The notes beneath the pieces are model-generated. The model had not been told where the DNA came from and ran no database searches. It was given only the letters and a program-made list of their open reading frames with translations. Shown in pieces: positions 21,901 through 31,007 of a stretch of 64,000 nt of DNA. The DNA comes from Muricoccus pecuniae (lineage in GTDB: Bacteria; Pseudomonadota; Alphaproteobacteria; Acetobacterales; Acetobacteraceae): positions 62,001 to 126,000 of the forward strand of contig NZ_JACIJD010000014.1 in the NCBI RefSeq assembly GCF_014199205.1. Direction: 5' to 3'. The position numbers were made by a program, and so were the translations under genes. Every line of letters starts with the position of its first letter. Within the stretch, counting starts at the first letter, position 1.

Positions 21901-23511
21901 ATGACCCTGTCGCGTCGCGCCCTGCTGGGCGCCACCGGCCTCGCCACCCTGCCGTCCGGCCTCATGATCCCCGGCGCCGCCGCCCAGGGGGAGCGCGTCC
22001 TGCGCTACGGCATCTCCATGGCCGACATTCCCCTCACCGCCGGCCAGCCGGACCGGGGCGCGGGCGCCTACCAGTTCACCGGCTACACGATCTACGACCC
22101 GCTGGTGGCCTGGGAGATGGACGTGGCGGACCGGCCCGGGAAGCTCGTCCCCGGCCTCGCCACCTCCTGGGAAGCCGATCCGGCGGACCGCAGGCGCTGG
22201 GTGCTGAAGCTGCGCGAGGGCGTGAAGTTCCACGACGGCTCGGCCTTCGATGCCGACGCCGTCATCTGGAATTTCGAGAAGGTGATGAACGCGCAGGCGC
22301 CGCATTTCGACCAGCGCCAGGCCGCCCAGGTCCGTCCGCGCCTGCCCTCTCTCGCCGCGTGGAAGAAGCTCGACGCGATGACGGTGGAGCTGACCACCAA
22401 GGCGGTGGACAGCCTCTTCCCCTACCAGCTCCTCTGGTTCCTCGTCTCGTCCCCGGCGCAGTACGAGAAGCTCGGCCGCTCCTGGGACCGCTTCGCCGCC
22501 GAGCCCTCGGGCACTGGCCCCTTCCGCCTCGCGCGCCTCGTCCCGCGGGAGCGGGCGGAGCTGGTGAGGAACACCGCCTACTGGAACCCGGCGCGGATGG
22601 CGAAGGTGGACCGCGTGGTGCTGGTCTGCGCGCCCGATGCCGTCACGCGCAGCAACGCGCTGCTGAGCGGGCAGGTGGACCTGATCGAGACGCCGGCGCT
22701 GGACATGGTGGGGCAGCTCAAGGCGGGCGGGAACCGGGTGGTGGAGAACGTCACCCCCCATGTCTGGAACTACCACCTCTCCATGCTGGAGGGCTCGCCC
22801 TGGCGGGACCTGCGGCTGCGGCAGGCCGCCAACCTCGCCATCAATCGCGACGAGATCGTGCAGCTCCTGGGCGGGCTGGCGAAGCCGGCGGCGGGGGTGG
22901 TGGATCCCGCATCCCCCTGGTTCGGCAATCCCTCCTTCAAGCTCCGCTACGCGCCGGACGAGGCGCGCAAGCTGGTGCAGGCGGCCGGCTTCTCGCCGCG
23001 CAACCCGGTGAAGGCGAAGTTCATCATCGCGACCGGCGGCTCCGGCCAGATGCTGTCCATGCCGATGAACGAGTACATCCAGCAGGCCTGGAAGGAGGTC
23101 GGGATCGAGGTGGAGTTCCAGCCGGTGGAGCTGGAGGTGCTCTACACCGCCTGGCGAAACGGCGCGGCGCATGAATCCATGCGCGGCATCACCGCCAACA
23201 ACGTGGCCTATGTCACCTCCGACCCGCTCTACGCCCTCGTCCGCTTCTTCCACTCAGGCCAGGTGGCGCCCACGGGCGTGAACTGGTCCCACTACAAGGA
23301 CGCGGAGACGGACCGGCTGATCGACGGCGCCATGCAGTCCTTCGATCCGGCCGAGCAGGACCGGCTGATGGCACGGGTGCATGAGCGCGTGGTGGACCAG
23401 GCACTGCTCGTCTTCGTGGTGCACGACACCAACCCGCACGTGCTCGGCCGCAACGTGCGCGGCTACACCCAGGCTCAGCACTGGTTCCAGGACCTGACCA
23501 CCCTGGCCTGA
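21901..23511 (+). CDS. ABC transporter substrate-binding protein, family 5 (copy 3)
   Basis: A 536-residue periplasmic binding protein closing the transporter operon. It begins MTLSRRALLGATGLATLPSG with a twin-arginine-type signal and a probable cleavage near AAAQG. The family signature [20 protein letters not shown] is clear. It is a paralogue of the proteins at 14504 and 16328: all three share LR.G....DIP-like starts, VSSPAQYEKL-type central segments and LVARVHERVVDQALLVFVVHD-type ends. A strong hairpin follows its stop. Ligand unknown. Confidence 0.92.
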   Translation: MTLSRRALLGATGLATLPSGLMIPGAAAQGERVLRYGISMADIPLTAGQPDRGAGAYQFTGYTIYDPLVAWEMDVADRPGKLVPGLATSWEADPADRRRWVLKLREGVKFHDGSAFDADAVIWNFEKVMNAQAPHFDQRQAAQVRPRLPSLAAWKKLDAMTVELTTKAVDSLFPYQLLWFLVSSPAQYEKLGRSWDRFAAEPSGTGPFRLARLVPRERAELVRNTAYWNPARMAKVDRVVLVCAPDAVTRSNALLSGQVDLIETPALDMVGQLKAGGNRVVENVTPHVWNYHLSMLEGSPWRDLRLRQAANLAINRDEIVQLLGGLAKPAAGVVDPASPWFGNPSFKLRYAPDEARKLVQAAGFSPRNPVKAKFIIATGGSGQMLSMPMNEYIQQAWKEVGIEVEFQPVELEVLYTAWRNGAAHESMRGITANNVAYVTSDPLYALVRFFHSGQVAPTGVNWSHYKDAETDRLIDGAMQSFDPAEQDRLMARVHERVVDQALLVFVVHDTNPHVLGRNVRGYTQAQHWFQDLTTLA

Positions 23512-23518
23512 GCCCGAT

Positions 23519-23542
23519 GATGCGGGGCTCCGGCCCCGCATC
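23519..23542 (+). terminator. Terminator-like hairpin after the peptide importer operon
   Basis: Perfect 10-base arms GATGCGGGGC (23519-23528) and GCCCCGCATC (23533-23542) with a 4-base loop, eight bases after the binding-protein stop and about 50 bases before actA. No T-run follows. It is well placed to end the importer transcript before the respiratory cluster. Confidence 0.7.
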
Positions 23543-23593
23543 CAACCATCCTGCCTCCCCGGCGTTGCCGGTCGGACCAGCGCAGGGAGCGGG

Positions 23594-24265
23594 ATGGCGC
23601 AGTTATTCTCACCGCGGGCCGACCGGCGGCTGCGCCTGGGCCTGCTCGCCGGGGCCGGGCTCGTTCTGCTCGTCGGCGCCTCCGGCTTCGCCTGGGTGCG
23701 CGCCGGCGCGGCCTGGGCGGTCGGCGAGCCCGCGGCCCAGCCGATTCCCTTCAGCCACGCCGTGCATGCGGGCGGCCTCGGGCTCGATTGCCGCTTCTGC
23801 CATGCGGGGGTGGAGCGGACGGCCGATGCGGGGATGCCGAGCGCCGAGACCTGCCTCGGCTGCCACGAGCGCGTCTGGAACGTGACGGCCCAGTTCGCGC
23901 CGCTGAGGGCGGCCATCGCGCGCGGCGCTCCCGTCGGGTGGTCCTCCGTCAGCCGCCTGCCCGATCACGCGCGGCTCAGCCATGTCGCCCACACCCAGGC
24001 CGGCGTGGCCTGCTCGACCTGCCACGGGGCCGTGGAGGAGATGCCGCGCACGGTGCGGGCGGAGAACCTCTCCATGGGCTTCTGCCTGGACTGCCATCGC
24101 GACCCATCCGCGCGTCAGCGGCCGGCCTCGGCCGTGATGGCGCGGGACTACCTCCCCACCGGGGAGCCGCACGCCCTCCGCCCGCACGGCCTGCAGGCCC
24201 TGCGCTACGAGCATTACGGCGTGGAGGTCTCCCCGCTCACCCGCTGCTCCACCTGCCATCGATGA
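23594..24265 (+). CDS. actA: Alternative Complex III subunit ActA, pentahaem cytochrome c
   Basis: A 223-residue protein with one N-terminal membrane anchor (LLAGAGLVLLVGASGFAWV) and five CxxCH haem sites: CRFCH, CLGCH, CSTCH, CLDCH and CSTCH. The pattern and the following genes match ActA of Alternative Complex III, the quinol:cytochrome c (or oxidase) oxidoreductase that replaces complex III in many bacteria. ActA passes electrons from the Fe-S/quinol module toward the monohaem subunit in the periplasm. GGGAGCGGG serves as ribosome-binding site. Its stop overlaps the actB start. It is first of ten densely packed genes. Confidence 0.93.
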   Translation: MAQLFSPRADRRLRLGLLAGAGLVLLVGASGFAWVRAGAAWAVGEPAAQPIPFSHAVHAGGLGLDCRFCHAGVERTADAGMPSAETCLGCHERVWNVTAQFAPLRAAIARGAPVGWSSVSRLPDHARLSHVAHTQAGVACSTCHGAVEEMPRTVRAENLSMGFCLDCHRDPSARQRPASAVMARDYLPTGEPHALRPHGLQALRYEHYGVEVSPLTRCSTCHR

Positions 24266-27069
24266 GCGCGTCCGTCCCACCCCGGCGCGGCCCCGATCCC
24301 GCGCCCGAGCCGCCGCAGCCCGCGGCCCTGGCGGGCGCGCCGCACGATGCCGTCGAGCGGCGGGAGGCGCTGAAGCTGATGGGCGCCTCCATTGCCCTCG
24401 CCGCCCTGGCCGGATGCGACGAGGCGCCGGAGCACGGACACCCGCTGCACGCGCCGGCCCGCGCGGCGCATGGCGAGGCCGCGCTGGCCGACTACGCCAC
24501 GGTGCTGGAGCTGGACGGCCTCTCGCGGGGCGTGATCGTCCGCACCCGCAACGGCCATGCGGTGAAGGTGGAAGGAAACCCGAACCACCCCGCGAGCCTC
24601 GGCGCGACGGACATCTTCGCGGAGGCGGCGGTGCTGTCGCTCCACGATCCCGCGCGGTCCCGCCGCATCCGGCGGGACGGGCGCCCCGTGCCGCCCGCGA
24701 TGCTCGACGAGGCCCTCGCGACCATGCGGGCGGAGCTCCTGCCGCGCGGCGGCCTCGGCCTGCGGGTCCTGACCGGCCCCGTCTCCTCGCCGACCCTGGC
24801 GCGGGTAATGGACGAGCTGCTGGCCGCCTTTCCCCGGGCGCGCTGGCACCAGCACGATCCCCTGGCGGATGATGCGGCCGTGGAAGCCGCTCTCCGCGCC
24901 TATGGCCGGCCCGTGCTGCCGGTGCCCGACCTCGCGCGGGCGCGGGTGGTGCTCTGCCTCGGGGCCGACCTCCTGGGGCAGGCGCCCGGCCATCTCCGCC
25001 ACGCGAGGGACTGGATCACCGCCCGCCAGGCCGGCCAGGGCGCGCGGCTGATCGTGGCGGAGACGGTGCCGAGCCTGGCGGGTGCCCGGGCGGACCATCG
25101 CGTCCCCCTCCACCCCGCCGAGGCCGAGCCCTTCGCCCGCGCGGTCGCGGCGGCACTGGGGGTGGAGGGACTCGCTGCCGCGGGGACGCATCCCGAGGCC
25201 GCCGGGATCGCGGCGCTGCTCGCCGGCGCGGGGCCGGAGGCCGCGGTGATCGCCGGACGGGGGCAGGATCCTGCGGTCCACGCCCTGGCCCACGCGATGA
25301 ACGCGCGCCTGGGCGGCGCCGTGCGGCTGCTGCCGCACCCGCTGGCCCGGCCCGAGCCCGCGGCGGCATCCCTCGCCGACCTCTCGTCGGAGATGGCGGC
25401 GGGCGCGGTGACCCATCTGCTGATCCTCGGCGCCAATCCCGCCTATGACGCCCCTGCCGCCCTGGGCTTCGAGGCCGCCCTGCGCCGCACCCCCTTCGCC
25501 CTCCACCTCGGCTTCCGGGGGGATGAGACCGCCCGGCTCTGCGGATGGCACGTGCCGCAGGCGCACCCGCTGGAGAGCTGGGGCGACTCCCGCGCCTTCG
25601 ACGGCACCCCTGCCATTTGTCAGCCCGTCACGGCGCTGCTGGCCGATGAGGCGAGAGGCGAGGTCGAGCTTCTCTCGGCCCTGCTCGGCAGGCCCGTCAC
25701 CGCCCGCTCGGCGGTCGAGGCAACGTGGCGCGCGGCATGGGGCGACGAGGCCTTCGAGGCGCGCTGGCCCGCCGCGCTGGAGGAGGGGGTGGCCGGCGAG
25801 GCGCCTCCCGCTCTCTCCCTGCCGCTCCGGGATGGGTGGGACCGGCCGGCGCTCCCCGTACCCTCCGGCCTCGCCGCCGTCTTCGCGCCCGATCCCGGGG
25901 TGCGCGGCGGCGCGGAGGCGCATGAGGCCTGGCTGCAGGAAATGCCGCGCCCGCTGACGCGGATCACCTGGGGCAACGCCGCGCTCCTCGCCCCCGCCAC
26001 CATGGAGCAGCACGGCCTGCGGCCCGGCGACGAGGTGGAGCTGGAACTCGGCGGGCGCCGCCTCCTCGCCCCCGTCTGGCCCGTCGCGGGGCACGCGCCG
26101 GACTGCGTCACCCTTCCCCTGGGCGGGGGGCGCCGGGCGGGCGGGCCGGTGGGCGAGGGGAGGGGGTTCGACGCCTACGCCCTGCGCCCGGCGGACGGCG
26201 CCTGGGCTGCCCCGGGTCTCCTGATGCGCCCGACCGGGCGGAACCGGCCGCCCGTGACCACGGATTCCCACCATCGCCTCGATCCCGGCGCGGCCATCCG
26301 CAGCGTCGCGCCGGGCGGTGCCCTGCCGCAGCCGGAGCGGGGCGCCTCGCTATACCGGGACTGGCCCTATCCGGGCCATGCCTGGGGCATGGCGATCGAC
26401 ATCGACGCCTGCATCGGCTGCAACGCCTGCGCCGTCGCCTGTCAGGCGGAGAACAACGTGCCCGTGGTCGGGCCGCTCGCCGTCAGTCAAGGGCGGGAGA
26501 TGCACTGGCTGCGCGTGGACCGATACCTCCACGGCCCCGACGAGAACCCGGCCGCCAGCTTCCAGCCCGTTCCCTGCATGCATTGCGAGCAGGCGCCCTG
26601 CGAGCCCGTCTGCCCCGTCAACGCCACGCTGCACGACCAGGAGGGGCTGAACCTCATGGTCTATCCCCGCTGCATCGGCACGCGGACCTGCTCCAACAAC
26701 TGCCCCTACAAGGTGCGGCGCTTCAACTGGGCCGACCACCGCCGCAGCCTGGACACCCCCGCGCGCAACCCGGAGGTGGCGCTGCGACCGCGCGGCGTGA
26801 TGGAGAAATGCACCTACTGCGTCCACCGCATCCAGTCCGCCCGCGAGGGGGCCGCCGCCGAGGGGCGGGCCCTGCGAGACGGCGAGGTGGAGACCGCCTG
26901 CCAGCGCGCCTGCCCCACCCGCGCCATCACCTTCGGCGACCTCAACGATCCCGCCAGCGCCGTTTCCCGCGCGCGGGGGGATGGGCGGCACTACGCCCTT
27001 CTCGGCGATCTCGGCACGCGGCCGCGCACCACCTACCTCGCCCGCGTCGCGGGGGAGGGCGAGGCATGA
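24262..27069 (+). CDS. actB: Alternative Complex III subunit ActB (inactive Mo-enzyme-like domain plus Fe-S domain)
   Basis: A 935-residue two-part protein. The N-terminus has a twin-arginine motif (RREALKLMG, from residue 33) and a lipobox LAGC with Cys52, so it is probably an exported lipoprotein. Residues about 60-680 resemble the molybdopterin oxidoreductase fold but show no N-terminal Fe-S cysteines, as in other ActB proteins where no molybdenum is bound. Residues about 700-935 are a four-cluster ferredoxin domain: CIGCNACAVAC, CMHCEQAPCEPVC, CIGTRTCSNNCP and CTYCVHR with a later CQRACP. The ATG overlaps the actA stop (ATGA). It is the large extracytoplasmic subunit of the complex. Confidence 0.94.
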   Translation: MSASVPPRRGPDPAPEPPQPAALAGAPHDAVERREALKLMGASIALAALAGCDEAPEHGHPLHAPARAAHGEAALADYATVLELDGLSRGVIVRTRNGHAVKVEGNPNHPASLGATDIFAEAAVLSLHDPARSRRIRRDGRPVPPAMLDEALATMRAELLPRGGLGLRVLTGPVSSPTLARVMDELLAAFPRARWHQHDPLADDAAVEAALRAYGRPVLPVPDLARARVVLCLGADLLGQAPGHLRHARDWITARQAGQGARLIVAETVPSLAGARADHRVPLHPAEAEPFARAVAAALGVEGLAAAGTHPEAAGIAALLAGAGPEAAVIAGRGQDPAVHALAHAMNARLGGAVRLLPHPLARPEPAAASLADLSSEMAAGAVTHLLILGANPAYDAPAALGFEAALRRTPFALHLGFRGDETARLCGWHVPQAHPLESWGDSRAFDGTPAICQPVTALLADEARGEVELLSALLGRPVTARSAVEATWRAAWGDEAFEARWPAALEEGVAGEAPPALSLPLRDGWDRPALPVPSGLAAVFAPDPGVRGGAEAHEAWLQEMPRPLTRITWGNAALLAPATMEQHGLRPGDEVELELGGRRLLAPVWPVAGHAPDCVTLPLGGGRRAGGPVGEGRGFDAYALRPADGAWAAPGLLMRPTGRNRPPVTTDSHHRLDPGAAIRSVAPGGALPQPERGASLYRDWPYPGHAWGMAIDIDACIGCNACAVACQAENNVPVVGPLAVSQGREMHWLRVDRYLHGPDENPAASFQPVPCMHCEQAPCEPVCPVNATLHDQEGLNLMVYPRCIGTRTCSNNCPYKVRRFNWADHRRSLDTPARNPEVALRPRGVMEKCTYCVHRIQSAREGAAAEGRALRDGEVETACQRACPTRAITFGDLNDPASAVSRARGDGRHYALLGDLGTRPRTTYLARVAGEGEA

Positions 27070-28388
27070 GCGACGTCACCGCCCCCGTCGCCGAGGCGGC
27101 GCTGCGGCCGGGCCGGTGGTCCTTCCGCCTCGCCGTCCTGCTCTGTGCCGCGGGGATCGTCGCCCTGGCCGTCTCGGTCGCCGCGGTGCTGGTGCGCGGC
27201 GTCGGGGTCTGGGGCAACAACATTCCCCATGTCTGGGGCTTCGACCTCATCGCCTATGCCTGGTGGATCGGCATCGCCAATGCGGCGAGCCTCTTCGCGG
27301 CCATCCTCGTCCTGCGGCGGCACGGGCTGCGCACGGCGGTGAACCGCTTCGCCGAGGCCGCGGCGCTGGCCGCCATCCTCGCCGCCGCCCTCTATCCCAT
27401 CCTGCACCTTGGCCGCCCCTGGCTGTTCCTCTGGACGCTTCCCTACCCCTCCTACACCGGCCTCTGGCCGCAATTCGGCAGCCCGCTGGTCTGGGATTTC
27501 TGGGGGATCATGTCGCATGTCATCGTCACCTCCCTCTTCTGGTACATCGGGCTGATCCCGGATCTCGCGACCATGCGGGACCGCGCGGCTGCGGCTGGGC
27601 GGACGGGGCTGGCGCGCGGCTACGGGCTGGCCGCGCTCGGCTGGCGCGGCTCGGTCGCGCACTGGCATCGGCACCAGGCGGCCTACCGGCTCGTCGCGGC
27701 CATGGTGCTGCCGCTGCTGCTCTGGGCGCAGACGGTCGTCGCGCTCGAATTCGCCACCACCGTCGTTCCCGCCTGGCACCAGGCGAGGCTGCCGCTGCAT
27801 GTGGTCGTCACCGGCCTCCCCTCGGGCCTCGGCGTGGTGCTCGCCCTCGCGGCGGTGCTGCGTGTCGCGCTCTCGCTCGAGCGCTTCGTGGACGATGCCG
27901 ACATGGATCTCCTCGGACAGCTGGTCGCCTGCGCGGGTCTGGCGGCGGGGCTGGCCTACGCGCACGAGCTGCTGGTCGGCTTCCTGGAGGAGGACCCGAC
28001 CACCCGCGCCGCCCTCGCGGCCCGCGTGCTGGGCGAGGGGGCATCCGCCTACTGGGGCGCCGTGCTGCTCTCCGCCGTCCTGCCCCAGATCCTGTGGAGC
28101 AAGGGGCTGCGCCGGCGGGCCGCCGTCGTCGTGCCCGTCGGCGTGCTCGCGGCGGCGGGGGTGTGGCTGGACCGCTGGTCGATCGTGGTGGACGGGCTGC
28201 TGCGGGACCACCTGCCCGATCTCAGCCGCGGCTACTCGCCCAGCGCCGCCGAATGGGGGCTGCTGGGCGGCACCGTCTCGCTCTTCGCCCTGACCCTCCT
28301 GGTCTTCGGCCGTCTCGTTCCCGCCGTGTCCATGTTCGAGACGCGCCACGAGGAGAGCGAGGCCGAGGCGGAGAAGGAGGAAAGGTGA
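27066..28388 (+). CDS. actC: Alternative Complex III membrane subunit ActC (NrfD-like)
   Basis: A 440-residue polytopic protein of the NrfD/PsrC family with roughly ten membrane helices, for example LAVLLCAAGIVALAVSVAA near the N-terminus. The segment WGFDLIAYAWWIGIANAASL is typical of ActC, which binds quinol near the periplasmic side. The length matches the family. The start overlaps the actB stop (ATGA), and its own stop overlaps a GTG start for actD (GTGA). The last residues are charged and acidic. Confidence 0.94.
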   Translation: MSDVTAPVAEAALRPGRWSFRLAVLLCAAGIVALAVSVAAVLVRGVGVWGNNIPHVWGFDLIAYAWWIGIANAASLFAAILVLRRHGLRTAVNRFAEAAALAAILAAALYPILHLGRPWLFLWTLPYPSYTGLWPQFGSPLVWDFWGIMSHVIVTSLFWYIGLIPDLATMRDRAAAAGRTGLARGYGLAALGWRGSVAHWHRHQAAYRLVAAMVLPLLLWAQTVVALEFATTVVPAWHQARLPLHVVVTGLPSGLGVVLALAAVLRVALSLERFVDDADMDLLGQLVACAGLAAGLAYAHELLVGFLEEDPTTRAALAARVLGEGASAYWGAVLLSAVLPQILWSKGLRRRAAVVVPVGVLAAAGVWLDRWSIVVDGLLRDHLPDLSRGYSPSAAEWGLLGGTVSLFALTLLVFGRLVPAVSMFETRHEESEAEAEKEER

Positions 28389-28924
28389 GCCAGCCGCCCC
28401 CCTTCGGCCTGATGGCCGAGTTCACCGAGGCCGAGCCCATGACGAAGGCGGTCCGCCGCGCGCGGGCCGCGGGCTGGACGCGGCTGGAGGCCTACTCCCC
28501 CTATCCCGTGCCGGAGGCCGCCGAGGCGCTCGGCGTCAGCGCCGCGCCGGTCGGCCTCATCGCCCTGGCGGCGGGCGCGGTCGGTGCCGCGCTCGCGGCG
28601 GGGACGGCGTGGTACGTCTCCGTGCACCTCTATCCCGTGAATGTGGGAGGCCGGCCGCTGAACGCCTGGCCGGCCTTCATGCCCACCACCTATCTCGTGG
28701 CCATCCTCTGGGCCTGCGCCGCGGCGCTGGTCGGGATGCTGGCGCTCAACGGCCTGCCCCGGCTGAACCACCCCGCCTTCTTCGCCCGCGGCTTCGAGCG
28801 CGCGGGGAGGGACCGGTTCTTCCTCTTCCTCTCCGCCGAGGACCCGCTCTACGACGCCGAGGCCGCGGCGCGTTTCCTGGCGGGGCTTTCCCCCCTTCGC
28901 GTCTCGGAGGTGCGGGGCGCATGA
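28385..28924 (+). CDS. actD: Alternative Complex III subunit ActD (DUF3341 family)
   Basis: A 179-residue protein starting with GTG in a GTGA overlap with actC. It has a small N-terminal cytoplasmic domain with FTEAEPMTKAVRRARAAGW and LEAYSPYPVPE, followed by two membrane helices around residues 58-80 and 100-125, and a C-terminal segment DRFFLFLSAEDPLYD. This is the usual ActD layout. ActD packs against ActC and ActF; its own catalytic role is unknown. The stop overlaps actE. Confidence 0.92.
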   Translation: MSQPPPFGLMAEFTEAEPMTKAVRRARAAGWTRLEAYSPYPVPEAAEALGVSAAPVGLIALAAGAVGAALAAGTAWYVSVHLYPVNVGGRPLNAWPAFMPTTYLVAILWACAAALVGMLALNGLPRLNHPAFFARGFERAGRDRFFLFLSAEDPLYDAEAAARFLAGLSPLRVSEVRGA

Positions 28925-29337
28925 CGCGGCTGCTCCCCCTCCTGCTCCTCCTCGCCGCCTGCGACGCCTGGCCGGAGAGCCCGAAGCCACCCCCGCCCGC
29001 GCCGCCGCCGGAAGGGGCCGTGCCGAGGGGTGCCGCCGCGCGGTCGCGGGCCCTGGCCGCGCCGGGCCCGCCGGTCGGTGCCGCCCTGCTGACCGAGGGC
29101 GCGGACCGCTACGCCATCTTCTGCACGCCCTGCCACGGGCCGCGCGGCCTGGGGGACGGGGTCGTGGTCTCCCGCGGGCATCCCCCCCTCGCGCCCCTGC
29201 CCGCGGACCCCGCGCGCAGCATGGCCGCGATCGCCGGGAACCACCTGGGGGCCCATCCGCTCTCGGACCGGCTCGATCCCCGGCAGCGCTGGGCGGTCGC
29301 GCGGCACGTGGAGGCGCTGATGCGCGGAACGCCGTGA
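28921..29337 (+). CDS. actE: Alternative Complex III subunit ActE, monohaem cytochrome c lipoprotein
   Basis: A 138-residue lipoprotein with signal MTRLLPLLLLLAAC (lipobox LAAC) followed by a Pro-rich linker. A single haem-binding CTPCH lies in FCTPCHGPRGLGDG, as in ActE. It carries electrons in the periplasm to or from ActA, or to the oxidase encoded downstream. It is somewhat shorter than many ActE proteins. The start overlaps actD (ATGA) and the stop overlaps the next gene (GTGA). Confidence 0.9.
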   Translation: MTRLLPLLLLLAACDAWPESPKPPPPAPPPEGAVPRGAAARSRALAAPGPPVGAALLTEGADRYAIFCTPCHGPRGLGDGVVVSRGHPPLAPLPADPARSMAAIAGNHLGAHPLSDRLDPRQRWAVARHVEALMRGTP

Positions 29338-30257
29338 CGGGCCTCGCCGAGGCCTGGTTGCTCGCCTTCATCCTGGCCGCCAGCCTGGGGGCGGGAGCGC
29401 TCGCGGTGCTAGCCAGCGGCATCCTCCTGCGCGAGCGGTGGGTGGAGCCGCTCCTGTCCCCCCTCTCGGCCGCGGCGCGGGCGATGCCGGTGCTGATCCC
29501 CCTCGCGCTGCCGCTCGTCCTCATGGCCGGCGATCTCTATCCCTGGGCCGGTCAGCCCCGGGGTCTTGCGGTGCTGGCGGCGGGGGCGGCGATCCTGTCC
29601 CTCTGGGCGGTGCTGGGCCGCCTTCTCCCGCGCCCGTCCCGCACGCGCTGGAGAGCGGGCCTCTCCCTGCTGCTGATCGCCCTCTCGGCCGCGATCGGAT
29701 TCGAGGACTGGGCCCTGTCGCGCGACCTGCGCTGGGCCGGCAGCCTGAACGGCATCGGGATGCTGGCCGGCGGGGCGGCGGCCTCCCTCGCCCTCGCCGT
29801 GCTCGCGCACGGGCCGCCGCAGGACGCCGAGGCCCGGACCGGGCTGGAGCGCGCCTTGCTGACCCTCGGCATCGCCGTGCTGTGGTTTCTCTTCGTCGCC
29901 TTCCTCACGGTCTGGGCGGCCGACCTGCCGGCCGAGGCCGCCTGGTACCTCCGGCGGAGCGAGGGGGCGTGGTTCTGGCTGAAGACCGGGCTGGCCCTTC
30001 CCGCGCTGCTCGGCGCGATCGCGCTCTCGGTGCTGCCGCAGTGGCGGCCCTGGCGGATGAGGGCCGCCTGCGCCCTGCTCGTGGTGCAGCACGGCGCGAT
30101 CGTGCTCTGGTCGGTGCGACCGGACGTTGCTCTGGCTCCGGGAGGCACCCGGGGCGGGACCAGCCCTCTTCTGGACGCGATTGTGATCGCGGCCATGGCT
30201 CTTGTGCTCGTTCTGGCCGGCCGGTTGGCAGGGCGCAGGGAAGCGCGTCCTGTATAA
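29334..30257 (+). CDS. actF: Alternative Complex III membrane subunit ActF-like
   Basis: A 307-residue membrane protein with about nine hydrophobic helices, starting with GTG in a GTGA overlap with actE. The segments AMPVLIPLALPLVLMAGDLY with a following PWA, and VWAADLPAEAAWYLRR before a W-rich stretch, match conserved features of ActF, the second membrane subunit of Alternative Complex III. It is about 100 residues shorter than the ActF proteins I recall, so it may lack one or two helices. Position right after actE supports the assignment. A 27-base gap separates it from the next gene. Confidence 0.78.
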   Translation: MTGLAEAWLLAFILAASLGAGALAVLASGILLRERWVEPLLSPLSAAARAMPVLIPLALPLVLMAGDLYPWAGQPRGLAVLAAGAAILSLWAVLGRLLPRPSRTRWRAGLSLLLIALSAAIGFEDWALSRDLRWAGSLNGIGMLAGGAAASLALAVLAHGPPQDAEARTGLERALLTLGIAVLWFLFVAFLTVWAADLPAEAAWYLRRSEGAWFWLKTGLALPALLGAIALSVLPQWRPWRMRAACALLVVQHGAIVLWSVRPDVALAPGGTRGGTSPLLDAIVIAAMALVLVLAGRLAGRREARPV

Positions 30258-30284
30258 ACGTCCATGAATCCGGGAGGAGGCGAG

Positions 30285-31007
30285 ATGAGTCGGAGCGATG
30301 CCGTCCCGTTCTGCGGCCTGCCACCGCTTCCGGGCGAGCTTGCCTGGAATGCAGACCCCCTGCTGATCGCCCTCCTGCTCGCCGGACTGGCCTGTGGCTG
30401 GCGGGCGGCGACGGATCGCCGTGCCCTGCTCGCAGGCTGGGCGGTGCTGGCCCTCGCGCTGGTGTCGCCGCTCTGCGGGCTCGCGGTCGCGCTCTTCTCG
30501 GCGCGGGTGGGGCAGCACATGGTGGTGATGCTCGTGGCGGCGCCGCTGATCGCCGCGGCGCTTCCCGCCCGCGCGGCCGGACCGCAGGGGCTGGCGCTCT
30601 CGGCCGTCGCCTTCGCCGCCGTGCTCTGGTTCTGGCATCTCCCGGCGCCCTATGCCCTGACCTTCGTCTCCGACACGGCCTGGTGGGCGATGCACGCCTC
30701 CCTTCTCCTGGCTTCCCTCCTTTTCTGGTGGGGCGCGTTGCGGGCGGCGAGGGCCGACGCCGCCCTGCTCTCGGGCCTCGCGACGGCCGCGCAGATGGGC
30801 GCGCTCGGCGCCTTCCTCACCTTCGCGCCGCGGCCGCTCTTCGCCCCGCACGCGCTGACGACGCTCCCCTGGGGGCTGACGCCGCTGGAGGACCAGCAGC
30901 TCGGCGGGCTGCTGATGTGGGTGCCCGGCGGAATCGCCTTCGCGGCCCTCGCGCTGTTCGCGCTGTCGCGCACGCTGCGGGCCGCGCCGGACCGGCTGAA
31001 GGCGTGA
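30285..31007 (+). CDS. ctaG: CtaG-type cytochrome c oxidase assembly factor (caa3 family)
   Basis: A 240-residue polytopic membrane protein of the Bacillus-type CtaG family, needed for caa3-type oxidase assembly, probably for copper delivery. Conserved-looking parts are RVGQHMVVMLVAAPLIAAAL, WFWHLPAPYALTF and TPLEDQQLGGLLMWVPGG. I chose the ATG at 30285 because GGAGG lies 7 bases upstream; an ATG at 30264 in the same frame lacks this. It links the Act genes to the oxidase genes and its stop overlaps coxB (GTGA). It is unrelated to the small Cox11-type CtaG despite the shared name. Confidence 0.88.
   Translation: MSRSDAVPFCGLPPLPGELAWNADPLLIALLLAGLACGWRAATDRRALLAGWAVLALALVSPLCGLAVALFSARVGQHMVVMLVAAPLIAAALPARAAGPQGLALSAVAFAAVLWFWHLPAPYALTFVSDTAWWAMHASLLLASLLFWWGALRAARADAALLSGLATAAQMGALGAFLTFAPRPLFAPHALTTLPWGLTPLEDQQLGGLLMWVPGGIAFAALALFALSRTLRAAPDRLKA

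Noticed and set aside
24262-27069. Reading actB as a molybdenum-containing nitrate, formate or polysulfide reductase
   Set aside because: The Mo-like domain lacks N-terminal Fe-S cysteines, is fused to the ferredoxin part, and sits between a pentahaem ActA and an ActC, which is the Alternative Complex III pattern.
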